Assembly (NCBI RefSeq): GCF_024323335.1
Contig: NC_066580.1
Span: forward strand, 83,995,391-84,059,390
From: Lathyrus oleraceus
Lineage: Eukaryota > Streptophyta > Magnoliopsida > Fabales > Fabaceae
Length of the DNA: 64,000 bases
Direction of reading: 5' to 3'
Under the pieces are notes generated by a model. That model was given only the letters and a program-made list of their open reading frames with translations, did not search any database and was not told the origin of the DNA. Below are positions 55,456 through 64,000 of the stretch, piece after piece. The position numbers were made by a program, and so were the translations under genes. The number at the start of each line of letters is the position of its first letter. Position 1 is the stretch's first letter.

Positions 55456-58400
55456 GTGTCGCTGCGGTGTTCTCATATTATTTGGTGTTCCACTAGCAGG
55501 ATAGCTGATTCAGGAATTCACCGGTACGGTACCCGAAGAAACCAACAGAAAGCTATGGAGGGTCTACAAGCAGAACTTGCTGAGATGAGGGTCCGCATGA
55601 ACCAATTCATGGATGTGGTTCAGGGAGTAGCTCAAGGACAGCAAGAGATTAGACAAATGATACAAAGGAATCCCGCAACTACTCAACCAGAGGTCGTGAC
55701 TGATCCTCCAATTGCAGAGGTTAATGGACCGGGGCCTGTCCCGATCCCACATAACAACCTTGATCAACAACCCATCCACGATGATCAAGATGATCAGTTC
55801 TTGCTGCCAGAAGACTTTGGTTTGGGCCATGGCATGGATCCCATGTTCAGGAGATTAGAGGAGAGGCTGAAGGCGGTAGAAGGACAAAACCCCCTGGGGG
55901 TAGATGTTTCTGACTTGGGATTGGTCCCAGGCGTGAGGGTCCCACCAAAGTTCAAAGTCCCAATCTTTGACAAGTACAATGGTAGCTCTTGCCCGAAGAC
56001 CCATGTGCAAGCCTACTTCCGAAAGATGGTTGCATACTCTGATGACGAGAAGCTACTTATGTACTTCTTCCAGGACAGCCTAGCTGGGGCATCCCTGGAA
56101 TGGTACATGAGGTTGGATAGAGCCCACATCCGTTGCTGGAGGGATTTGGCGGAAGCTTTTGTGAAGCAATACCAGTATAATGCAGACATGGCCCTAGACA
56201 GAACCCAACTACAGAACCTGTCTCTTAAAAGCAATGAGTGCTTCAGGGAATACGCTCAACGCTGGAGGGAGACAGCTTCCCGTGTTCAACCTCCCATGTT
56301 GGAAAAGGAAATGGCCAACATGTTCATGAATACGTTGCCTGGACCTTACCTGGAGCGTCTGGTGGGGTGCAATGCCTCCAACTTTGCTGATGTGGTCTCT
56401 ACCGGAGAGAGGGTAGAGAATTACCTGAAGACCTACAAGAGCCACAATGGAGGTGGATCTTCATCAGGAGTAAAGAAGCCATTTATGGGAGGACAGAAGT
56501 AGAGGGAAGGGGGTGTGAATGTTGTATCTTCATACCAAAACAGGAGGAATAATTTTCAAAACTATCATCAGCAACCGTATGTTACGGCTGTGACCATTCC
56601 AGCTGCAGCACCACTACAACAACAACAACCACAACGTCAGCAAGCTCAGTATCAACAACAACAACAACCAGGTAACAGACCCACCTATCAACAGAGGCAG
56701 AGGATGATGGAACGGCGTTTCGACACTCTTCCAATGTCGTGCGCTCAGCTGCTTTCTAGTCTTCAACAGCTACAACTTGTGCAGTTACGCACTCTGGCTC
56801 CTCCGGTTGGTAGACTTCCGGTGGGTTACGATGCCAATGCTAGGTGTAGTTTCCACTCTGGGGCACCTGGCCACAATATTGAGAATTGCAAAGCTTTTAA
56901 GCACGTAGTTCAGGACCTCATAGATTCAAAGGCTATCAACCTTGCACCGGCTCCTAATGTCGTCAACAATCCCATGCCACAGCATGGTGGTGCAAACGTG
57001 AATATGCTGGAAGAAGAAGCCAAGTCTATTAAGGATGTGTTGAAGTTGAAGACTCCGTTGTTAGAAATTAAGGAATGCTTGCTGAAGGCCGATGTTTTCC
57101 CTGGTTGTGGGAAAGGTTGTTTGGATTGCGCTACACAGGGTATGGATTGCTTGAAGCTGCAGCTGGGTATCCAGGTCTTGCTTGACAATGGTACCCTCCA
57201 AGTTGAAGACTTGTCTGTCAAAGAGTTTGCTGAAGGGGTAGTTGAAGAGGTGTTTGAAGATGCTGTTGAAGAATTCACAAATGTTGTTCCTGCTGACTGT
57301 GTATTTCCCATTGATGTATTTAATTTTTCAAATGTTGTTGCTGATATACCAAATAATGTGTCTGATTTTGATGTAACTGAACTTGATTCCGGTGTTCCGG
57401 ATGTTTTTGTTTCAATGAATGAGATTCCTGAGTATGACTATGATGTCGCTACTATCACCATCTTTTACCCGACTAATCAGATCAGTGTGCCAGAAGCGCA
57501 ACCAGTGCCACTAATGCGACCGGCCGCTATGACAATCACAACCCCTGGTCCTTTACCTTTCACAAGCGATAGGGTCATTCCTTGGCATTATGGGGGGAGT
57601 GTATACACACACGATCATGGGGTGGAACGACCTTTGAAGGTAGAAGAGGGTCAAAAGTCTGAACTCGAAGTTGAAGGTCCCGCAGTGGACAATGTTGGTG
57701 GAATCGGGCGATTCACCAGGAGTGGCAGACTATTCTCGCCACCCGTTACCCAAGCTGAGAGCACTGATGCCGCGGTTAAGGCCAAAGGCAAGCAAGTTGT
57801 AAATGAGGGCACTTCTGCACCCCGGACTGGCTCAGAGCCTACTTTCTCGAATGATGTGGACGAGCTCTTAAGAATTATAAAGAAAAGCGACTACAAAGTA
57901 GTCGATCAGTTGATTCAGACGTCGTCTAAGATATCCATTCTCTCACTCCTATTGTGTTCAGAGGCACACAGGGAGGCACTTCTGAAGGTCCTTAACACTG
58001 CATATGTGCCTCAGGAGATCTCAGTAAACCAACTAGAAGGGATCATTGCAAACGTTCATGCAAGCAACGGGTTGGGTTTTACTGATTCTGACTTAACACC
58101 AGCCGGACGCAATCATAACAAGGCTTTGCACATCTCGATGGAATGCAGAGACACTATGTTATCACATGTTCTGGTGGATACAGGCTCCTCTCTCAATGTG
58201 CTACCCAAGAGAGCCCTGTCAAGGTTAGAAGTAGAAGGTTTGGTCTTGAAGCCTTCTAATCTCGTGGTGAAAGCCTTCGATGGTTCTAAGAGGTCGGTGT
58301 TTGGAGAGGTAGAATTGCCAATCCTGATTGGATCACAAACCTTCAACACTGTCTTCTATGTGATGGATATCAGTCCCTCGTATAGTTGCCTGCTGGGTCG

Positions 58401-58964
58401 TCCTTGGATCCACAATGCTGGGGCAGTCTCATCAACACTACATCAGAAGATCAAGTTCCCAGTCAATGGAAGAATTGTCACCGTCTGTGGTGAGGAGGAC
58501 ATCCTGGTAAATAACCTGTCTACTTTCAAGTATGTAGAAGTAGAAGGTGAAATTCATGAGACTCTCTGTCAGGCCTTTGAGTCAGTTCAGATCAAGGATG
58601 CAGCTCCGGTGGAAGGGGTTAAAGTAGGAGCCCCTATCTCATCTTTCAAGCAGGCGCAAGCCTTGGTGGATTCAGGTGTTACTCCCGATTGGGGACGTCT
58701 GTTGGAATTACCAATGAAGGACGACAAGTTCGGGATTGGGTATCAACCAGCGCTGACTTCTACAACTTCAGCACTTCAGACTCGTCAGGGGCCGATTACT
58801 TTCTCCAGTGCTGGCGTCATCCAATATGGCCAGATCTCTGCGATCAACGATGAAAATGGAGATAGTGATTGCGACATCGACAACTGGGTGCGTCTGAGGA
58901 TCCCTGGTGAAGTCATCAACAATTGGTCTTCCGAGGAAATTGTCCAAGTCACTCTTCTAGAGGA
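55456..58964 (+). pseudogene. Ogre C gag-protease (ORF2), one amber codon
   Basis: The frame opens at 55456; the first ATG is at 55554 (MEGLQAELAEMR). N-terminal coiled coil, then the Retrotrans_gag capsid region at about 55950-56360 (FDKYNGSSCPKTHVQAYFRK, SLEWYMRLDRAHIRCWRDL). A TAG at 56500-56502 interrupts the frame, which continues in register. Next come a Gln-rich linker (56600-56700), a zinc knuckle variant C-x2-H-x5-H-x4-C (CSFHSGAPGHNIENC, 56846-56890), acidic linkers, and the aspartic protease LVDTGSSLNVLP (Asp codon at 58177) with CLLGRPWIHNAG (about 58389). The frame ends at the intron donor, whose GT overlaps the final TAA region. Apart from the amber codon it looks complete. Confidence 0.88.
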
Positions 58965-59223
58965 GTAATTTTTCTTTGTTTATTCATGCATGTCCAAGTC
59001 TTACGTTCCGCCCAGGGCGTAATGACTCATTGTAGGGCTCATCTATGTGAATACCTGCATTGTTTATCATAAATGAAGGACGTCTTTTGCATTCAAAATC
59101 TTGTTCACTGTTTTTCTATTTTTACAGTTTTCAAAATTTCAAAAGAATAAAAATATTTGGCAATGTTTTGTTTAGTTTTCACTCACTGTTCACACTCATA
59201 AGCACATACCATCACTCATGCAG
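58965..59223 (+). other. Ogre intron between gag-pro and RT (Ogre C copy)
   Basis: Donor GTAATT at 58965 overlaps the ORF2 stop codon; acceptor ..CACTCATGCAG ends at 59223; 259 bp. Joining keeps the reading frame into ORF3. The Ogre A copy has the same donor hexamer and a matching TTATGCAG acceptor. An alternative acceptor, CTATTTTTACAG (59127), is also in frame. Confidence 0.78.
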
Positions 59224-62200
59224 ATGCACATCACCAGATCCTATTGATAACAGTTCTGCTATGGCTCGCTTCGACTTCGAAAATCCAATCTTCCAAGCTG
59301 AAGAAGAGGGTGACGAAGACTGTGAACTCCCTGAAGAACTTTCCAGGCTGTTAAAACAGGAGGAAAGGGTCATTCAACCGCATCAAGAGTCTACTGAAGT
59401 GATTAATCTTGGCACCGAGGACGTCAAGAAAGAAATCAAGATAAGGGCTGCTTTGGAAGATGATGTGAAGAAGAGGTTGATTGAACTGTTGCAAGAGTAT
59501 GTTGACGTCTTCGCATGGTCTTATCAGGATATGCCAGGGCTTGACACAGACATCGTGGTACACCGCTTGCCTCTCAAAGAAGGTTGTCCTCCGGTCAAGC
59601 AGAAGCTCAGAAGAACAAGACCAGAGATGGCTGTAAAGATAAAGGAAGAAGTGCAGAAACAGTTGGATGCAGGGTTCCTAGCGGTTACCAATTATCCGCC
59701 ATGGGTCGCCAACATCGTTCCAGTACCTAAGAAGGATGGAAAGGTACGGATGTGTGTCGACTACCGGGATCTGAACAGAGCTAGCCCTAAAGATGATTTC
59801 CCATTACCTCACATCGACGTTTTGGTGGATAACACAGCTCAGTTCTCGGTATTCTCCTTCATGGATGGCTTTTCTGGCTATAACCAAATCAAGATGGCAC
59901 CAGAAGACATGGAGAAGACAACTTTCATAACCCCATGGGGCACCTTCTGCTACAAGGTGATGCCGTTTGGTCTGAAAAACGCTGGGGAAACATATCAACG
60001 AGCTATGGTGACATTGTTCCATGATATGATTCATCATGAAATCGAGGTTTATGTGGACGATGTGATTGCCAAATCTCAGACAGAAGAAGAACATCTGGTG
60101 AATCTGCATAAACTGTTTGAACGGTTAAGGAAATTCAAGTTGAGGCTTAATCCGATCAAGTGCACTTTTGGGGTGAGATCTGGAAAATTGCTGGGTTTTA
60201 TTGTTAGCGGAAAAGGGATTGAGGTGGATCCTGACAAAGTGAAAGAAATACAGGAAATGCCTGAGCCAAGAACAGAGAAGCAGGTCTGTGGTTTCTTAGG
60301 GAGGTTGAACTACATCGCAAGGTTCATCTCTCACCTAACAGCCACGTGTGAGCCAATTTTCAAATTGCTGAGGAAAGATCAGGCTATCAGGTGGAATGAC
60401 GATTGTCAAAGGGCTTTTGAAAAGATAAAAGAGTATTTGCAGAATCCCCCTATCCTCATGCCTCCAGTCCCAGGGAGGCCGCTGATTATGTACTTGACGG
60501 TACTCGACAATTCCATGGGTTGTGTTCTCGGTCAACACGACGAGACAGGTAGAAAAGAGCATGCCATCTACTACCTGAGTAAAAAATTCACAGACTGCGA
60601 GTCGAGATACTCAATGCTTGAAAAGACATGTTGTGCACTTGCATGGGCTGCTAAGCGATTAAGACAATACATGCTGACTCACACAACCTTACTGATCTCC
60701 AAGATGGATCCAGTCAAGTATATATTCGAGAAGCCAGCTCTCACCGGAAGGGTTGCTCGTTGGCAAATGGTACTGACAGAGTATGATATCCAGTATACAT
60801 CCCAGAAAGCCATCAAGGGGAGTATTCTGTCAGACTATCTTGCTCAACAACCGATTGAAGACTATGAGCCGATGAAGTTTGATTTTCCAGATGAAGACAT
60901 CATGTTCCTCAAGATGAAAGACTGTGAAGAGCCAGTTGTTGGGGAGGGACCTGATCCAGATGAAAAGTGGATTTTAACGTTTGATGGGGCCGTCAATGCC
61001 AGAGGAAGTGGAATTGGTGTTGTCATTACTACTCCGAAAGGTGCCCACATGCCTTTCACCGCTCGTCTGACTTTCGAGTGCACCAATAATGAAGCTGAGT
61101 ACGAGGCATGTATCTTGGGTATTGAGCAATCCATTGATTTGAGAATCAAGACTCTGGACATCTTCGGAGATTCAGCTTTAGTGATCAATCAAGTAAATGG
61201 TGATTGGAACACTCTTCAGCCTACTCTGGTCCCCTACAGAGATTACACGAGAAGACTGTTGACTTTCTTCACAACAGTAAAGCTGTATCATATACCTCGT
61301 GATGAGAACCAGATGGCAGATGCTCTTGCTACTCTATCCTCCATGATCAAGGTGGTTCGGTGGATTCGTGCTCCTAGGATCGATGTTATGCGCCTTGATA
61401 GGGCCGCGTATGTGTTAGCTGCTGAACTGGTAGTTGATGACAAGCCCTGGTATCACGACATCAAGTGCTTTCTGAAGAATCAAGAGTACCCTGCAGGGGC
61501 ATCCAACAATGATAGAAAGACTTTGAGAAGATTGGCAGGCAGTTTCTTCTTGAACAAAGACGATGTGCTGTATAAGAGGAACTTCGACATGGTTTTGCTC
61601 AGATGCGTGGATATACACGAGGCGGACATGTTAATGCAAGAAGTTCATGAAGGTTCCTTCGGTACTCATGCCGGCGGACATGCAATGGCTAAGAAATTGT
61701 TGAGGGCGGGTTATTATTGGATGACCATGGAATCAGATTGTTTCAAGTATGCTCGGAAGTGTCATAAATGCCAGATTTATGCTGATAAGGTGCATGTACC
61801 GCCGAATCCTCTGAATGTGATGTCTTCGCCGTGGCCGTTTGCTATGTGGGGCATTGACATGATTGGAAATATTGAGCCGACTGCTTCCAATGGGCATCGC
61901 TTCATCCTTGTTGCCATCGACTATTTCACCAAGTGGGTCGAAGCAGCGTCGTTCGTGAATGTCACCAGACATGTGGTTGCCCGTTTCATCAAGAAAGAAA
62001 TCATTTGTCGCTATGGGATTCCCGAAAGAATCATTACTGATAATGGTTCCAATCTCAATAACAAAATGATGAGGGAGTTGTGCCAGAACTTCAACATTCA
62101 GCATCACAATTCTTCCCCCTATCGTCCTAAGATGAATGGTGCTGTTGAGGAAGCAAATAAGAACATAAAGAAGATTGTGCAGAAGATGGTCGTTACGTAC

Positions 62201-62698
62201 AGAGATTGGCACGAGATGCTACCCTTTGCCTTGCATGGGTACCGCACTTCAGTACGTACGTCGACCGGGGCGACCCCTTACTCCCTGGTGTATGGTATGG
62301 AAGCAGTCCTACCTGTTGAAGTGGAGATTCCTTCTCTAAGAGTCCTGTTGGATGTCAAGCTAGATGAAGCTGAATGGATTCGGACAAGGTTCAATGAGTT
62401 GAGTCTTATCGAAGAGAAGCGAATGGCAGCCATTTGTCATGGGCAGTTGTATCAGAGTCGGATGAAGAGAGCCTTTGACCAGAAAGTGCGCCCTCGATGT
62501 TTCCAAGTCGGAGATTTGGTGTTGAAAAGGATCCTTCCTCCTCAGACGGATCACAGGGGCAAGTGGACTCCTAACTATGAGGGACCGTATATCGTCACCA
62601 AGGTTTTCGATGGTGGGGCCTTAATGCTTGCAACGATGGATGGTGAAGACTTCACTTCTCCTGTGAACTCAGACGCAGTTAAAAAATACTTCGCATAA
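59224..62698 (+). CDS. Ogre C RT-RNaseH-aRNaseH-integrase polyprotein (ORF3), intact frame
   Basis: Encodes the enzymes that copy element RNA to DNA and insert it. An open frame of the full expected length with no stop. RT: VRMCVDYRDLNRASPKDDFP (about 59745), FMDGFSGYNQIKMAP, FGLKNAGETYQRA and VYVDDVIAKS (YVDD at 60050-60061). Note GET for the usual GAT. RNase H: SMGCVLGQ and YSMLEKTCCALAWAAKRLRQ. A second, archaeal-type RNase H, typical of Tat/Ogre, is FDGAVNARGSGIGVVI (about 60978) with TNNEAEYEA and GDSALVINQ. Integrase: zinc region H-x..-CHKCQIYADK (61640-61785), then catalytic Asp in WGIDMIG (61856), Asp in ITDNGSN (62039) and Glu in GAVEEANKN (62147); the last two are 35 residues apart. 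The C-terminus ends DAVKKYFA. Translation as a gag-pol fusion needs splicing of the upstream intron. Confidence 0.93.
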
Positions 62699-62708
62699 AA
62701 TAGACCCG

Positions 62709-62897
62709 CTGGACAATAAAAGAATAGTCCAGGCAAAAATGGGCATCCCGACGAACCAAGAAAATGAGAAAGGTTCGGGCAAAAATTAGGGATTTAAAAA
62801 TGAAAAGATTGTACACCCGGTAAGTTGAAAACCTGAAAGAGCAACTTAGGCAAGAATGGGTATCCCGGTGGATTGAAAACCCGAAAAGGGAAATCCA
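62709..62897 (+). repeat. Four tandem hairpin units after the Ogre C integrase stop
   Basis: Stems: CTGGAC (62709-62714)/GTCCAG (62727-62732); CGAACC (62752-62757)/GGTTCG (62772-62777); TAAGTT (62821-62826)/AACTTA (62843-62848); TGGATT (62869-62874)/AATCCA (62892-62897). Every stem is a perfect 6 bp, with a different sequence each time, around a purine-rich loop. Each is followed by GGCAARAAT-type sequence. Units 3 and 4 and their Ogre A counterparts share GAAAACCCGAAA in the loop. Confidence 0.85.
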
Positions 62898-64000
62898 GGC
62901 AAAAGTTAGGGATTTAGCGAATGACTGTGTTCTGAGTTAGTTTTGAATCTCATCTCATGTCGGTGACTGGAAACTTTCAAAAGGGTAGGAAACAGTCCAA
63001 TCATTTTTTCAGAAGGCTGATCATCTGGAGGATCTTGGAGACGGGCAAGTCATAGCAGAATTGGAACCCAGTAGAAATCCATTTCACATTGCCATTAGAT
63101 TAATTCTTGTTTTGCGATTACCTCTTTCCAGGGATTGCTTCCTGATGTAAATGCCTATTCAGAGGCCATTCAATCAATAAAATCATGTTACTCAGTATAT
63201 CTCTGTTTTCATTTTCATTTTACTGTTTTGTTTGCAAAAATGACGTCCGAATTTTTGATAAACATTGCATCATGACACATAAGGGCTTTACAGGTATATG
63301 CTTAATAAACATTTAAAGTTGATGTGAATTTTAAGTGCTTTGGATCATCTATTCAGAACAGATACCCTCGGGGCATTTCCTAAGCATGTGTGTCAGACTA
63401 TACACTCCCCAGCGGAGTTGACAGTACTAGACTGTATCTTCCCAGCAGAAGCAGCTGCTCCTCAGAGTTCGATGCCAGATCGAGGATTTCAATCCCAGAT
63501 CGATGATCTCTTTCCTGGAAGTATAACCTCGGTACCGTATCGGTGTTTGCTCCCCCCTGCTGAGTCATCTCTCGTAGATTATGGTTGCCAGAACCACTAT
63601 CGCTTCCCCCAATAACAGGTTTGCAGCGCCGTTTTCTCCCTAGTCAGAGTCTCGGTATCTCGTCATTGCCAGAACACCGCGTGGCCGGTCATTTCCCCAC
63701 ATAGTTCATTATGCTGTGCATCTCCAACAGTAGTGCCAGGGTCCAGAAGATTGTGATCATTTCCCCAACAGGATTCCTTGCTTCAGCTTGGCATTTTCCC
63801 CAGCATTTCGCATCCCTGCATGTAGAATCATATTGCATTGCATCCTCCCAAATCGCGTAGCATTTCCATTTTCATGGAGCATTACGCCATTGAAAAATTC
63901 AAACATACGCATGTAAGCATGAAACATTCTCGGTATCCCCAATGATAAGCCAGAAGTTGCTTCCAGTATTCAGACTGAAGGTTGTTCTTGACTTATTATC
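62898..64000 (+). other. 3' untranslated region of Ogre C (incomplete)
   Basis: No coding potential. From about 63350 it is dotted with TTTCCCC and GGTATC/CGGTATC phrases, resembling the 3' UTR of Ogre A read on its sense strand. No long satellite array is visible yet; the polypurine tract and 3' LTR lie beyond 64000. The short frame at 63340-63615 has no protein features. Confidence 0.75.

Larger units (their letters stand above)
49195..64000 (+). mobile_element. Ogre C: young Ty3/gypsy (Tat/Ogre) element, 3' end beyond window
   Basis: Order: 5' LTR (49195-52404), PBS, leader, ORF1, gag-pro, intron, RT-RNaseH-aRNaseH-integrase, 3' UTR. An extra ORF upstream of gag, a long LTR and an intron between protease and RT define Ogre. 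ORF3 is uninterrupted; ORF1 and gag-pro carry one nonsense codon each. Candidate target duplication CTAAA (49190-49194), unconfirmed because the 3' LTR is outside the window. It inserted in copia 2. Confidence 0.92.

Noticed and set aside
59115..59127. CTATTTTTACAG as the main Ogre C intron acceptor
   Set aside because: It is in frame and pyrimidine-rich, but the ATGCAG acceptor at 59223 has a matching counterpart in Ogre A; kept as an alternative.

Overview
This window is plant nuclear heterochromatin-like DNA, and almost every base I can assign belongs to a transposable element. The mix is what one expects from a legume of tribe Fabeae (pea, vetch, lentil or grass pea): several Ogre (Ty3/gypsy, Tat lineage) copies or LTRs, a Cyclops-like Athila element, a SIRE/Maximus-like Ty1/copia element, a second Ty1/copia element and a CACTA DNA transposon. 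The organism is an inference from element families. I found no free-standing host gene.

Layout, left to right. 1-2162: two Ogre/Tat LTR fragments in opposite orientation. 2163-5937: AT-rich non-coding DNA with local repeats. 5938-6535: decayed LINE reverse-transcriptase tail. 6544-11515: Ty1/copia element 'copia 1' (LTR, PBS, leader, broken gag-pol), cut off by the next insertion. 11516-34956: 'Ogre A' on the minus strand (complete 3' LTR, repeat-rich 3' UTR, broken pol and gag-pro, then remnants of gag and ORF1). Ogre A is itself interrupted at 24684-~34480 by a Cyclops-like Athila element, which carries a precise 2,378-bp solo LTR (27898-30275). 34957-39418: another minus-strand Ogre LTR ('LTR B') lying in the ORF1 of Ogre A. 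39419-49194: a SIRE/Maximus-like 'copia 2' inserted in LTR B, interrupted by a 3,001-bp CACTA element (45825-48825). 49195-64000: a young plus-strand 'Ogre C' inserted in copia 2 and running off the window.

The nesting gives a relative age order: copia 1, then Ogre A, then LTR B and Cyclops, then copia 2 (and the solo LTR inside Cyclops), then CACTA and Ogre C. Ogre C is the best preserved: its RT-RNaseH-integrase frame is open throughout, while ORF1 and gag-pro each carry one nonsense codon.

The most interesting signals are not the ORFs. (1) The CACTA element has captured six exons, introns included, of an ERD6-like sugar transporter; the exons still form an open 158-codon frame. (2) A paired AACCGGTT-palindrome array with a 22-bp intra-pair step and a 74-bp period occurs twice in copia 2, and with 21/73-bp steps in the unrelated solo LTR. 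(3) Tandem hairpins with different but perfectly paired 6-bp stems follow the Ogre integrase stop codon. (4) All Ogre LTRs share a two-hairpin module around TACGTAGGCA and a copy of the tRNA primer-binding sequence inside U5.
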